DNA from: Syntrophomonas sp. UBA4922
GTDB lineage: Bacteria > Bacillota > Syntrophomonadia > Syntrophomonadales > Syntrophomonadaceae
Reading direction: 5' to 3'
DNA length: 45,344 nucleotides
Assembly: GCA_002398825.1 (NCBI GenBank)
Contig: DHBS01000027.1
Location: 3,075 to 48,418, forward strand
Part shown: piece by piece, positions 7,161 through 15,985 of the stretch
How positions within the stretch are numbered: the first letter of the stretch is position 1
Layout of the letters: every line of letters begins with the position of its first letter
The notes under the pieces: model-generated
What the model saw: only the letters and a program-made list of their open reading frames with translations
Told to the model about the DNA's origin: nothing
The model's database searches: none
Translations under genes and position numbers: made by a program

Positions 7161-8406
7161 TTGTTTCCCATCCTTTATCATAGGGTATATACAGAGTAAT
7201 CGTGGTTCCCTGACCGGGCCTGCTCTGCAGTTCCCATTCGAATCTGTCGTCATGCTGATAGCGCAGCCGCTTGATCACACTGCTTATGCCGATGCCGGTG
7301 ATATTATTGTCACCGGAGAATTTGGTCTGCAGCTGCAGGATTTTATCCAGGGTGCAGGTGGGCATTCCCAGGCCGTTGTCCTCGACCTGCAAACGAACCC
7401 GTCCGGCCTGGCGGACCGCCGATATCGTTACCGCCCCGCCTTCCTCTCTGGGTTCCAACCCGTGTATCAAGGCATTTTCCAATAAGGGCTGAATCGAAAA
7501 GATCGGTATCTCCAGATTCAAGCATTCGGGCTCAATCTGAATATTCACCTCGATGGTATCATGCAAACGGGTCTGCTTTATCAACAAATAGTCGTGAATA
7601 TATTTGATCTCTTCTTCCAGGGTCACTACGCGGTCGATTTTTTTATAGCTCACCCGCAAAAGTTCGGCCATGGCATAGACCATCTCCTGTGTTTTAGGGG
7701 CATCCTCAAGAATGGCCTGCCGGCTGATGGTGTTTAAGGTGTTGAATACGAAATGGGGGTTGATCTGGGCGTGGATGGCCTGCAATTCGGCTGTGGTCAA
7801 GGCGCTTTCCAGAGCCTGCTTGGCCTTCATTTCCCGCACCAGTTCCAGATTCTGCTCATTGATCTTGTTCTGGAATATGCTGACCATGCCTTTCTCAGCA
7901 ATGAAGTTGGCGATAGTGAAGATTAACCGGCCGGCGGCTTCGAATTTATCCCGGGGTACGGAGGGCACTTCTTGGTGGAGCTGATCGAGCTCCGGGTAAT
8001 CTTTGAGATTAATGGCGGGCTTGGTAATCCGCTCCAGGGAATCATCTTCCACATGGACTTGTCCGGTCATAACCGCACCCAGGTACTGTCCTTCCACAAT
8101 AATAGGTGAGGATAAATCAATCAATCCCATATGGCAGCGATACATGTAGGGCTGTCCGGTACGAACTGCTTCAATGCCGGCGTAAGCGTCTGATTTTTCA
8201 CACCCGGCGCAACCGATGGGATGGGCTCTGAGTTTTTGACAAAAAGGATGGAAGTTGCCGTAGCTGGTGATGGGTTTGCCCTGATAATCCACAATTATTG
8301 CCGCCAGTCCGGTAGCATTGCAAAAACAGTCGATAATCTCCTGAAGAATCTTAACATCCACAACATCGCCCAGGTGAAAAATGTGTTTTGAGCTGTTTTT
8401 TGCCAT
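7153..8406 (-). CDS. Sensor histidine kinase with PocR ligand-binding domain
   Basis: A 417-residue protein without a transmembrane segment. Residues about 15-175 form a PocR domain with its four cysteines C56, C66, C69 (CAGCE) and C91 (YRCHMGL). In Salmonella, PocR senses 1,2-propanediol and switches on the pdu and cob genes. A coiled-coil linker leads to a LytS/YesM-type His_kinase domain with H218 in QINPHFVFNTLN, and then a HATPase domain (N box in LLENALIHGLEP, G box DNGLGMP). It is cytoplasmic, so it probably reads an internal diol or aldehyde signal. The gene overlaps its response regulator and is divergent from the diol dehydratase microcompartment operon. This supports a substrate-sensing role. 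The actual ligand is inferred. Confidence 0.92.
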   Translation of the reverse strand: MAKNSSKHIFHLGDVVDVKILQEIIDCFCNATGLAAIIVDYQGKPITSYGNFHPFCQKLRAHPIGCAGCEKSDAYAGIEAVRTGQPYMYRCHMGLIDLSSPIIVEGQYLGAVMTGQVHVEDDSLERITKPAINLKDYPELDQLHQEVPSVPRDKFEAAGRLIFTIANFIAEKGMVSIFQNKINEQNLELVREMKAKQALESALTTAELQAIHAQINPHFVFNTLNTISRQAILEDAPKTQEMVYAMAELLRVSYKKIDRVVTLEEEIKYIHDYLLIKQTRLHDTIEVNIQIEPECLNLEIPIFSIQPLLENALIHGLEPREEGGAVTISAVRQAGRVRLQVEDNGLGMPTCTLDKILQLQTKFSGDNNITGIGISSVIKRLRYQHDDRFEWELQSRPGQGTTITLYIPYDKGWETSA

Positions 8407-8481
8407 TCTATTTTTCGCCCCCAGTTGCTTTTTTCCATTATATAATTGTTGCCCTTACAACTATTGTCATCCGACTCCCTT

Positions 8482-8568
8482 TGGCAAATTTGGATAGCAA
8501 TACGGCATGGATTGCATCACCCTTAGAATAGCTTTAACCAGTTTTTGATTCAATGGCAAATTATGATA
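8482..8568. promoter_or_regulatory. Direct repeats in the regulator-microcompartment intergenic region
   Basis: TGGCAAATT-NN-GATA occurs at 8482-8496 and again at 8554-8568, 72 bases apart (nearly seven helical turns). A shorter GGCAAAT lies at 8661-8667. Direct repeats of this kind are typical of AraC-family binding sites. The 356-base region 8407-8762 separates the kinase gene from pduU and must hold both promoters. I could not pick a convincing -35/-10 pair for the operon, as expected for an activator-dependent promoter. No cobalamin riboswitch motif is visible. Confidence 0.45.
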
Positions 8569-8762
8569 CTGACAGCGCAAAACATAAAAGCCCTGCTCCT
8601 CAAATCCTTTCTTGCTGACCTGCAAGATGTAAATTTCAAAGCAATAGGTGCTCTATCAAAGGCAAATGCTACCCCAGGCTATTTCCCCGGCAAGTAGAAA
8701 TCCTAGTGTATCAGCGCGAGAGCTTGAAAAACTGAGTTTCTATTCTGGGGAGGAAGGGCGCT

Positions 8763-9104
8763 ATGGCCGAAGAGAAACCGCGCGTAATTCAAGAATACGT
8801 TCCCGGCAAACAGGTCACTCTGTGTCACATTATTGCCCACCCCGAAAGCAAATTGTCTGCCAAGCTCGGCTTTGAAGGGGATAAAGCCATAGGCGTGATG
8901 ACCATCACCCCCAGTGAAGCAGCCATCATTGCGGCGGACCGCACCATCAAAGCCGCCCCGGTTGATATCGTATTCGTGGACAGGTTCACCGGATCGCTGG
9001 TTGTTACCGGCCCGGTGAGCGCTTTGGAAATGGCCTTGAATGAAGCCAACAATTTCCTGGCCGCCATACTCGGTTTTCAAAAAGCGCCCCTTACCAGGTC
9101 TTGA
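8763..9104 (+). CDS. pduU: PduU/EutS-type microcompartment shell protein (permuted BMC-H)
   Basis: A 113-residue shell protein, closely patterned on PduU and EutS. It has an N-terminal tail with IQEYVPGKQVTL, which forms the small beta-barrel over the hexamer pore. The circularly permuted BMC fold follows (AIGVMTITPSEAAIIAADR, then VDRFTGSLVVTGPVSALE). PduU-type hexamers are minor shell tiles and may contact PduV. The next gene here encodes a PduV/EutP-like GTPase. The gene starts the microcompartment operon, with GGGAGGAAGGG just upstream of the ATG. Length and motifs are normal. Confidence 0.95.
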   Translation: MAEEKPRVIQEYVPGKQVTLCHIIAHPESKLSAKLGFEGDKAIGVMTITPSEAAIIAADRTIKAAPVDIVFVDRFTGSLVVTGPVSALEMALNEANNFLAAILGFQKAPLTRS

Positions 9105-9105
9105 T

Positions 9106-9561
9106 ATGCGCACCATGTTTGTTGGCCCCAGCGGGGCCGGAAAGACCACTTTGATCAATGCTTTGCTCTTGGAGCATAAAGAGGCCAATAAGACCCAAAC
9201 GGTTGATTTCAGAGGAGAATATGTGGATACGCCAGGGGAATACGCGGAGATACCTCGATTCTATCAGAACTGTTTCATCAGCACCCAGCAGGCCGATCTG
9301 GTGGTTGTGGTGCTGGCAGCGGATGTAGACCGGGAGCAGATCCCGCAGGGATGGACTCTGGCACTACTCAAACCGGTGGTGGGGGTGGTGAGCAAAATCG
9401 ACAGACCCCAGGCCGATATAGCCAGAACCATCAGATTTCTGGCCCATGCCGGGGTACAGCCGCCCTACTACCCGGTTTCAGCCCGGACGGGCGAGGGGGT
9501 GAAGGAGCTTAAGGACGTAATTAAACAGCGGTGTTTTGATATATCCAAGGAGGTGGTCTGA
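9106..9561 (+). CDS. pduV: PduV/EutP-like small GTPase
   Basis: A 151-residue P-loop GTPase-like protein. It has a Walker A near residue 7 (GPSGAGKTTL), a DTPGEY box in the switch II region, and SKID as the NKxD guanine-specificity motif. PduV and EutP associate with microcompartments, and PduV has been linked to shell localisation and movement. The ATG at 9106 follows the pduU stop by one base and places the P-loop at the usual position near the N-terminus. The frame is open further upstream inside pduU, but that start would add an unrelated extension. It follows its presumed shell partner PduU. Confidence 0.88.
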   Translation: MRTMFVGPSGAGKTTLINALLLEHKEANKTQTVDFRGEYVDTPGEYAEIPRFYQNCFISTQQADLVVVVLAADVDREQIPQGWTLALLKPVVGVVSKIDRPQADIARTIRFLAHAGVQPPYYPVSARTGEGVKELKDVIKQRCFDISKEVV

Positions 9562-9640
9562 TAGGGGAGAAGAGCCTGGCCATATTTATAGAGCCATTAG
9601 TTTTTAAGTTAAGTCCCGAATTTGAAAGGAGCTGAGTAGC

Positions 9641-9922
9641 ATGTCACAGGAAGCCCTCGGATTAGTGGAAACTCGCGGATTGGTTGGAGCTATCGAAGCG
9701 GCCGACGCCATGGCCAAAGCTGCCAATGTCAGCCTGGTAGGCTATGAGAAAATCGGATCCGGTTTAGTAACCGTAATGGTGCGCGGCGATGTAGGCGCTG
9801 TCAAAGCCGCCACTGACGCCGGCGCTGCCGCCGCCCAAAAAGTAGGAGAAGTGGTATCGGTTCACGTTATTCCTCGCCCCCATACCGACACTGAGAAGAT
9901 CCTCCCCAAGACTCCATTATAA
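9641..9922 (+). CDS. pduA: PduA/PduJ-type BMC-H shell protein
   Basis: A 93-residue canonical hexameric shell protein. It shows ALGLVETRGLVGAIEAADAM, AANVSLVGYE, the pore loop KIGSGLVTVMVRGDV and a C-terminal VIPRPH. These are the standard BMC-H features. It should be a major facet tile whose pore passes the diol substrate. AAAGGAG precedes the ATG. The 79-base gap from pduV holds only its ribosome site. Whether it is called pduA or pduJ is arbitrary, since the operon has one canonical BMC-H. Confidence 0.95.
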   Translation: MSQEALGLVETRGLVGAIEAADAMAKAANVSLVGYEKIGSGLVTVMVRGDVGAVKAATDAGAAAAQKVGEVVSVHVIPRPHTDTEKILPKTPL

Positions 9923-9961
9923 TGTAAGAATTCAGCTCACATCTAAACGGAGGTGAACACT

Positions 9962-10759
9962 GTGCAGGAAGAACAACTGATTCAAAAGGTTATGGACGAA
10001 GTCCAGAAAAAAATGGCCGCCGAAGCAGTAGGCGCCGCTGCGGTTCCGAACATCCAAGAATGCGCCGCTGCAGGCATGACCGAGTTTGTAGGCACTGCTT
10101 TCGGTGATTCGATAGGTTTGGTCATAGCCAACGTGGATGATGCCATCCGCGAAAGGCTAGAGATCGATCCCAAATACCGCTCCATCGGTATTATAAGCTC
10201 CCGAGCGGGAGCCGGGCCGCAGATCATGGCTTGTGACGAAGCGGTTAAAGCCAGCAACACCGAATTGCTGATTTTCGAACTGCCCAGAGACGCGCATTTA
10301 ATGGGTGCTCACGGTTCGTTGGCGGTTTTCGGCGCTGAGGAAGTATCCGACGCCCGCCGCGCCGTGGAAATCACCCTGGGGGCTATGAGCTGGACCTTCG
10401 GCGATATCTGGGCCAATGAAGTGGGCTTCTGCGAACTGCAGTATACCGCCCGGGCCAGTTATGCCCTGAACAAATTCTTCAAAGCCCCCCTGGGCAAGGC
10501 CTGGGGACTGGTGGTGGGCTGCCCGGCCGGAATCGGTCTGATGATGTCCGATGTGGCCGTCAAAGCCGCCAATGTCGAGATCGTGATGCATGCCTCTCCG
10601 GCTTTCAATACCAGCCATACCAATGAGTTCATGATCATGATAACCGGGGATTCCGGTGCGGTTAAACAAGCGGTAATGGCCGGCAGAGAATGCGCCCAGA
10701 AACTGCTTTCCACAATGGGCAGCGCGCCGCAGAGTATGCAAACTTCGTATATCCGGTAA
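9962..10759 (+). CDS. pduB: PduB-type trimeric shell protein (BMC-T)
   Basis: A 265-residue tandem-BMC protein like PduB/EutL. The first BMC fold is around residues 45-145 (TEFVGTAFGDSIGLVIANVD) and the second around 150-255 (ALNKFFKAPLGKAWGLVVGC, then AAVKAANVEIVMHASP). The N-terminal helix (EEQLIQKVMDEVQKKM) resembles the PduB extension that ties the shell to the enzyme core. GTG at 9962 is preferred over GTG at 9953, since the SD GGAGGTGA overlaps the latter. It lies directly upstream of pduC, as in known pdu operons. Confidence 0.93.
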   Translation: MQEEQLIQKVMDEVQKKMAAEAVGAAAVPNIQECAAAGMTEFVGTAFGDSIGLVIANVDDAIRERLEIDPKYRSIGIISSRAGAGPQIMACDEAVKASNTELLIFELPRDAHLMGAHGSLAVFGAEEVSDARRAVEITLGAMSWTFGDIWANEVGFCELQYTARASYALNKFFKAPLGKAWGLVVGCPAGIGLMMSDVAVKAANVEIVMHASPAFNTSHTNEFMIMITGDSGAVKQAVMAGRECAQKLLSTMGSAPQSMQTSYIR

Positions 10760-10785
10760 CGCATAAACGAAAGGAAGTGATTTGG

Positions 10786-12483
10786 GTGGCCTACGAAGAC
10801 AAGACCTTTAAGACCAAACGATTTCAGGTTCTGGCAGAAAAGCCGGTAAACCGGCATTCATATTTAAAAGACTGGCCAGAAAAAGGTCTCACCGCTTTCC
10901 AGGGTGTTAAGGATCCCAAGCCAAGCATCAAAATAGAGAACGGGGTCGTCGTGGAAATGGACGGCGTCGCTCGGGCTGATTTCGATATGATTGACCAGTT
11001 TATCGCTGATTATTATATAGACAAATCCGTGGCCGAGGAAGTCATGGCTATGGATTCACTGAAGATCGCCCGGATGATTGTGGACATCTGCGTACCCCGT
11101 GAGGAAATAGTGCGGCTGGCCAAAGGGCTTACCCCCTCCAAATTTGTGGATGTGGTAACCAGGCTGGACGAGACCGAGATCATGATGGGTATTCACAAGA
11201 TGCGCGCCCGCAAAATCCCAGCGATTCAATGCCATACCACCAGCGCCACTGACAATCCGGTGCAGCTGGCTGCTGATGCCGCTGAAAACCGGCTGCGCGG
11301 CTTCTCTGAAGCTGAAACCACGGTGGGGGTCGCACCCATAGCGCCGTTTAACGCCATTTCTATTCTGATCGGCGGGCAGACACCCCATGTCGGTCTGCTC
11401 ACACAATGCGCCATCGAAGAAGCACTGGAATTAGAACTGGGTATGCGGGGTATGACCACCTATGCCGAGACCGTTTCCGTATACGGCACCGAGCGTGTTT
11501 TCGCTGACGGCGACGACACTCCATGGTCCAAAGCATTTCTGGCCGCCGGGTATGCTTCCCGCGGCATTAAACTGCGTTTCACCTCCGGCTCCGGCTCAGA
11601 GGTACAGATGGGATATGCCGATGGCCGCTCCATGCTCTACCTGGAAACCAAATGCATCATGATCACTAAGGGCGCCGGGGTGCAGGGCTTGCAGAACGGC
11701 TCCATCAGCTGCTGCGGTATCGCCATGTCTGTTCCCAGCGGGGTTCGCTCGGTGCATGCGGAGAATCTCATCACCGCCATGTGCGACCTGGAGAATGCCT
11801 CGGGCTGTGACCAGATCTTCTCGCCTTCCGACCTGCGCCGTGCGGCGCGGACCTTCCCGCTGGTTATAGCCGGAACCGACTTTATCTTCTCAGGGTACGG
11901 CGGTGTTCCCAATTATGACAACATGTTTGCCGGCGCCAACTTCGACGCCGAAGACTTTGACGACTACCTGGTGATACAGCGTGACCTGACTGTGAACGGT
12001 GGTCTGGTACCGGTGACCGAAGAGCAGACCATTGCGGTGAGAAACCGGGCCGCCCGGGCCATACAGGCGGTATTTAAAGAATTCGGCTTCCCGGAAATCA
12101 CTGATGAGGAAGTGGAAGCCGCCACTTACTCTCACGGCAGCAAGGATATGCCCCCGCGCAGTATCCGCGAAGACATCAATGCCGCTCAGGACATGATGAA
12201 AAAGGGCATAACCGGTTTAGACCTTATTAAAGCCCTGATAAAACATGGCTTTGAAGATATTGCCGCCAACCTTTTTCAGATGATGAAGCATAAGGTCACC
12301 GGAGACCTTCTGCAGACTTCAGCCATTGTCACCGCCGAGAATCAAGTATTGTCCGCCATCGGCGATATGCTCAATGACTATCGGGGTCCTGGAACTGGTT
12401 ATCGCTTGGAAGAAGACACCGAGACCTGGGAGAAGATTCAGCGTATTCCTCAGGAAATCGATCCTGAGACTTACGAATCTTAA
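10786..12483 (+). CDS. pduC: B12-dependent diol/glycerol dehydratase, large subunit
   Basis: A 565-residue alpha subunit of adenosylcobalamin-dependent diol or glycerol dehydratase. It converts 1,2-diols (or glycerol) to aldehydes through radical chemistry. Family blocks are all present: PVNRHSYLKDWPEKG, the Q-x-H pair in IQCHTT, YAETVSVYGTE, FTSGSGSEVQMGYA, GVQGLQNGS, PSGVRSV and SGYGGVPNYDNMFAG. The common Klebsiella sequence reads QAH where this reads QCH, so the substrate-binding Gln and His are kept. The GTG at 10786 is chosen for its AAGGAAGTGA upstream and because it begins just before KRFQVLAEKPVN, the usual N-terminus. Sequence alone does not decide between propanediol, glycerol and ethylene glycol. 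It acts inside the microcompartment with PduD and PduE. Confidence 0.96.
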   Translation: MAYEDKTFKTKRFQVLAEKPVNRHSYLKDWPEKGLTAFQGVKDPKPSIKIENGVVVEMDGVARADFDMIDQFIADYYIDKSVAEEVMAMDSLKIARMIVDICVPREEIVRLAKGLTPSKFVDVVTRLDETEIMMGIHKMRARKIPAIQCHTTSATDNPVQLAADAAENRLRGFSEAETTVGVAPIAPFNAISILIGGQTPHVGLLTQCAIEEALELELGMRGMTTYAETVSVYGTERVFADGDDTPWSKAFLAAGYASRGIKLRFTSGSGSEVQMGYADGRSMLYLETKCIMITKGAGVQGLQNGSISCCGIAMSVPSGVRSVHAENLITAMCDLENASGCDQIFSPSDLRRAARTFPLVIAGTDFIFSGYGGVPNYDNMFAGANFDAEDFDDYLVIQRDLTVNGGLVPVTEEQTIAVRNRAARAIQAVFKEFGFPEITDEEVEAATYSHGSKDMPPRSIREDINAAQDMMKKGITGLDLIKALIKHGFEDIAANLFQMMKHKVTGDLLQTSAIVTAENQVLSAIGDMLNDYRGPGTGYRLEEDTETWEKIQRIPQEIDPETYES

Positions 12484-12504
12484 TTTGGAAAGAGGTGGAG
12501 ACCA

Positions 12505-13155
12505 GTGCAGATCAATGAACAATTAATTGCGGGCATTGTAGCCCAGGTAATGCAGGAATTGGCCAATGCGCCGGCCGCTTCGACTGCGGCTGTAGACTAC
12601 AGCAAAGACATGACCCTGGCGGATAAAGGACCGGCTCAGAGAGGCACCAATCCCAAAGAAGTGGTAATCGGCATTGCACCTGCGTTTGGTAAAACCATGA
12701 ACTATACCATTAAAAAGCTTCCCCATTCCCAGGTGCTGCGCGAGATCATTGCCGGAATTGAGGAAGAAGGCTGTGTCGCCAGAGTGGTAAGAGTTGTCAG
12801 AACCAGCGACGTTGGCTTTGTCGGGAACTATGCCGCCAAATTGGCCGGCTCGGGAATAGGCATCGGCTTGCAGTCCAAAGGAACTACGGTTATTGAGCAT
12901 AAGGATATGACCCCGTTGACGAATCTGGAGTTATTCCCCCTGGCTCCCCTGGTGACCCTGCCTCTGTATCGCGCCATCGGACGCAATGCGGCCCGGTATG
13001 CCAAGGGTGACAATCCAGATCCGGTGCCGGTTATCCTGGATCAGACAGTTCTGCCGATTTATCAGCCTACCGCGGTGTTGCTGCACAATCGGGAAACCAG
13101 CGAGGTGGTTTTCAACGCCGAACACCGTGATGTAGAATTTAAATTCTCTAATTAA
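12505..13155 (+). CDS. pduD: Diol dehydratase, medium subunit
   Basis: A 216-residue beta subunit. The N-terminal helix INEQLIAGIVAQVMQEL is the encapsulation peptide type that targets the dehydratase into the shell. An Ala-rich linker follows, then the core from residue about 50 (KEVVIGIAPAFGKTMNYTIKKLPHSQVL) with the cobalamin-contacting part near SGIGIGLQSKGTTVIEHKD. It starts at GTG 12505 with AAAGAGGTGGAG upstream, 21 bases after pduC. Length and motifs match PduD. Confidence 0.94.
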   Translation: MQINEQLIAGIVAQVMQELANAPAASTAAVDYSKDMTLADKGPAQRGTNPKEVVIGIAPAFGKTMNYTIKKLPHSQVLREIIAGIEEEGCVARVVRVVRTSDVGFVGNYAAKLAGSGIGIGLQSKGTTVIEHKDMTPLTNLELFPLAPLVTLPLYRAIGRNAARYAKGDNPDPVPVILDQTVLPIYQPTAVLLHNRETSEVVFNAEHRDVEFKFSN

Positions 13156-13175
13156 GAAAAGCGGAGGTGACTAGC

Positions 13176-13661
13176 ATGGATCCCAAAGCTATTGAATCAC
13201 TGGTTCGTGAGGTATTGCGCAATGTGAACCAGGCCAGTGCTGCCGGCAGCGGTTCGGCCTTAACTGCGCAAGACTATCCTTTGCAGGAGAAAAGACCTGC
13301 GTTGATAAAAAGCCGTACCGGCAAAGGCCTGGATGAATTGACCCTGGAAGGTGTCAAAAAAGGGGAGATCACTTTTGAAGACCTTCGCATCCACCCCGAC
13401 ACCCTGGAATACCAGGCTGAGATCGCCGAAGCGGCGGGGCGGCCTTCTCTGGCCCAGAATTTCCGGCGCGCCAAGGAGTTGACCGCAGTGCCTGATGAGG
13501 AAATCCTGTCCATTTACAACTCGCTGCGTCCCTTCAGATCTTCGAAACAAGAACTGCTGGGTTATGCGGATCGTCTGGAAAAGACCTACAATGCAACAAC
13601 TTGTGCCCAGCTGATCCGGGAAGCAGCCGAGGTATACGAAAAACGCGACATGCTGGCTTAA
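13176..13661 (+). CDS. pduE: Diol dehydratase, small subunit
   Basis: A 161-residue gamma subunit. The N-terminal helix (DPKAIESLVREVLRNV) again looks like an encapsulation peptide. The core carries the family strings YPLQEKRP, SRTGKGLDELTLEGVKKGEI and RIHPDTLEYQAEIAEAAGRP. The ATG at 13176 is preceded by GCGGAGGTGA at good spacing. A GTG nine bases upstream is part of the SD. It completes the alpha-beta-gamma dehydratase. A stable hairpin follows before the reactivase genes. Confidence 0.94.
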   Translation: MDPKAIESLVREVLRNVNQASAAGSGSALTAQDYPLQEKRPALIKSRTGKGLDELTLEGVKKGEITFEDLRIHPDTLEYQAEIAEAAGRPSLAQNFRRAKELTAVPDEEILSIYNSLRPFRSSKQELLGYADRLEKTYNATTCAQLIREAAEVYEKRDMLA

Positions 13662-13671
13662 ATCAGGGATT

Positions 13672-13698
13672 CGGGGCAGGGTTTAAGGCCCTGCCCCG
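13672..13698 (+). other. Intercistronic hairpin between dehydratase and reactivase genes
   Basis: CGGGGCAGGG (13672-13681) pairs perfectly with CCCTGCCCCG (13689-13698) around a 7-base loop. No T-run follows, so it is not a standard terminator. It sits exactly between the high-demand structural subunits and the low-demand reactivase. It could protect or cut the mRNA, or weaken read-through. Confidence 0.7.
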
Positions 13699-13723
13699 GC
13701 AAACCCTTATGAGGGGTGAAATA

Positions 13724-15556
13724 ATGGCTTTAATTGCAGGCGTAGACATTGGCAATTCCACTACCGAGGTGGCCATTGCCCGTATTGACAACTCCCAGTT
13801 GGAATTCATCGCCAGTGGGATTGACAGAACCACCGGCGTAAAGGGGACTAAACAAAATATCCGCGGCATTATCAATGCTTTGACCGATGCCTTAAGGTTT
13901 ACCTCGTATGATATTGACGATATCGACCTGATATTGCTCAATGAAGCCACTCCGGTAATCGCCGACATTGCTATGGAAACGATCACTGAAACCATCATCA
14001 CCGAGTCGACTATTATCGGGCATAATCCATCCACTCCCGGGGGTATCGGTTTTGGCGTAGGTAAGACCATTTATCTAAAGGATCTGGCCGCTTACAACGG
14101 GCCGGACGCGGTGATTCCCCTGGTTGATAACGGCTACGATTTTGCGGAAGTAGCGGCAGCCATTAATCAAGCCATAGACCAGGGCAAGCCGGTTGCCGGG
14201 GCCATTATACAAAACGATGACGGGGTCTTAATAAGCAATCGCCTCAAATATATCATTCCTATTGTGGATGAAGTGAGGTTTATCGAAAAGGTGCCGGTCA
14301 ATATGCAGGCGGCCGTAGAAGTGGCCGAAAGTGGCAAGACCGTTGAAACCCTTTCCAATCCCTTTGGCATTGCCACGGTGTTTAATCTCGATTCTGAAGA
14401 AACCAAGATGGTAGTTCCTATTGCCCGTGCCTTGATCGGCAACCGCTCCGCAGTAGTGATAAAAACCCCGGCAGGGGATGTGCGGGCCCGCCGTATTCCG
14501 GCCGGCAAATTGCAGATTTTTGGACAGAGGCATAATGCTTCCATTGATATAGAAGCGGGTTCCGACGAGATCATGACTTCGGTCGAAAAAGTGCGCCCTA
14601 TACTCGATGTGCGCGGCGAAGCCGGGACCAATGTAGGCGGAATGACCGAAAGGGTGCGCGCGGTGATGAGCAAGCTCACCGGTCAGCCCCTGGAAGAGAT
14701 GACCATTCAAGACATCCTGGCGGTTGATATGTTCGTACCCCGGGAGGTGCAAGGCGGGGTGGCCGGAGAAACCGCCCTGGAAAACGCGGTGGGGCTTGCC
14801 GCCATGGTCAAGACCAACCGCCTGCCCATGCAGCAGGTCGCGGAGGAACTGCAAAAAGAGATCGGTGTCCGGGTGGAAATAGAGGGCGTAGAAGCCAATA
14901 TGGCTATTATAGGCGCATTAAGTACCCCCGGAACTGCCATACCGCTGGCCATTGTGGATATGGGCGGCGGGTCCACCGACGCCGCCATCATCAGCGTCAG
15001 CGGCGAAACTTACTCAACCCACCTGGCTGGCGCCGGAGATATGACCACCATGTTAATCAAGTCTGAACTCGACCTGGACAATATGGACATCGCCGAAGAT
15101 GTCAAACGCCACCCGCTGGCCCGGGTAGAGAGTATGTTCCACATTCGCATGGAAGACGGTTCGGTCAGATTCTACAACGACCCCCTCCCGGCTCATGTAT
15201 ATTCGCGGGTGGTGGTCTTAAAAGGTGAAACCCTGGAACCGATCATAAGTCACCATTCCATGGAAAGGATCAGAACGGTGAGAAGGGAAGCCAAGCGCCG
15301 TGTATTTGTACGCAACGTGCTGCGCGCTCTGCGCCAGGTGGCTCCGGACGGCAACATCCGCCTGCTGGACTTTGTGGTCATGGTGGGCGGATCGGCCTTG
15401 GATTTTGAAATCCCGGAAATGGTGACCGAAGCCCTGGCTGAATACAAGATCGTGGCCGGACGGGCCAATATCAGAGGGTCTATGGGACCCAGGAACGCTG
15501 TGGCTACAGGCCTGGTCCTGTCATATTTCGGCCATAACAATCGGGGGAAGGCGTAA
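13724..15556 (+). CDS. pduG: Diol dehydratase reactivase, large subunit
   Basis: A 611-residue Hsp70-like ATPase. DdrA/PduG swaps damaged cobalamin out of the inactivated dehydratase. The actin-like ATP-binding elements are visible as AGVDIGNSTTEVAIA at the N-terminus and IVDMGGGSTDAAII near residue 405. The family insert (GTKQNIRGIINALTDAL) and VMVGGSALDFEIPEMV near the C-terminus also fit. The ATG at 13724 has GAGGGGTGAAAT upstream and gives the normal length. The frame extends upstream into pduE but without a ribosome site. It is followed directly by the small subunit. Confidence 0.95.
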   Translation: MALIAGVDIGNSTTEVAIARIDNSQLEFIASGIDRTTGVKGTKQNIRGIINALTDALRFTSYDIDDIDLILLNEATPVIADIAMETITETIITESTIIGHNPSTPGGIGFGVGKTIYLKDLAAYNGPDAVIPLVDNGYDFAEVAAAINQAIDQGKPVAGAIIQNDDGVLISNRLKYIIPIVDEVRFIEKVPVNMQAAVEVAESGKTVETLSNPFGIATVFNLDSEETKMVVPIARALIGNRSAVVIKTPAGDVRARRIPAGKLQIFGQRHNASIDIEAGSDEIMTSVEKVRPILDVRGEAGTNVGGMTERVRAVMSKLTGQPLEEMTIQDILAVDMFVPREVQGGVAGETALENAVGLAAMVKTNRLPMQQVAEELQKEIGVRVEIEGVEANMAIIGALSTPGTAIPLAIVDMGGGSTDAAIISVSGETYSTHLAGAGDMTTMLIKSELDLDNMDIAEDVKRHPLARVESMFHIRMEDGSVRFYNDPLPAHVYSRVVVLKGETLEPIISHHSMERIRTVRREAKRRVFVRNVLRALRQVAPDGNIRLLDFVVMVGGSALDFEIPEMVTEALAEYKIVAGRANIRGSMGPRNAVATGLVLSYFGHNNRGKA

Positions 15557-15558
15557 TT

Positions 15559-15918
15559 ATGAGAGATTTAACGGCTAAAGAAACCTTGAGCATAGTGGTT
15601 TGTCATGAAGACGGCGAGTCGGCCCGGCAGCTGGCCGAGTATGCCAGCCGGGGCATAGAGGAAGAGCATATGCCGGTCTTGCTGTTGCCGGTTGCCACGG
15701 GCAACAGCATAGAACTGGCCCGCTTGGCCTGTGAAACCTCTCTCCTGGCGGTAGGGGTCGGCATTGACCAACAGGGCAGCATTTCCCTGACCCACTTCCA
15801 AATGCCGGCGGATAAACCGGTATTGCATGCGCCCAGTGGGAGTGATACCCGGAAAGCCCGGCTGATGGGAGGCAATGCCGCCCGCTTGTATAAGCGGATT
15901 CCGTTTATTTTTGAATAG
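15559..15918 (+). CDS. pduH: Diol dehydratase reactivase, small subunit
   Basis: A 119-residue protein of the PduH/DdrB type. Its fold resembles the dehydratase beta subunit, which it displaces during reactivation. Recognisable blocks are IVVCHEDGESARQLAEYASRG (the last residue apart) and a VGVGIDQQGSISLTH segment, followed by RKARLMGGNAARLYKRIPF at the C-terminus, typical for the family. It begins 3 bases after pduG, which implies coupled translation. Length is normal. Confidence 0.9.
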   Translation: MRDLTAKETLSIVVCHEDGESARQLAEYASRGIEEEHMPVLLLPVATGNSIELARLACETSLLAVGVGIDQQGSISLTHFQMPADKPVLHAPSGSDTRKARLMGGNAARLYKRIPFIFE

Positions 15919-15985
15919 ACTCTTAGCCTTAGATTATCTGCACTGACTGTTACATTCCATGGAATCATGGTTGGAGGGAAAAACC

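Noticed and set aside
8407..8762. Cobalamin riboswitch before the B12-dependent operon
   Set aside because: I looked for B12-box-like strings and the conserved core and saw none. Control by the PocR kinase pair is the simpler reading.
15954..15965. 12-bp palindrome ATTCCATGGAAT before pduL
   Set aside because: A single short palindrome in an intercistronic gap, with no second copy, so there is no support for an operator.
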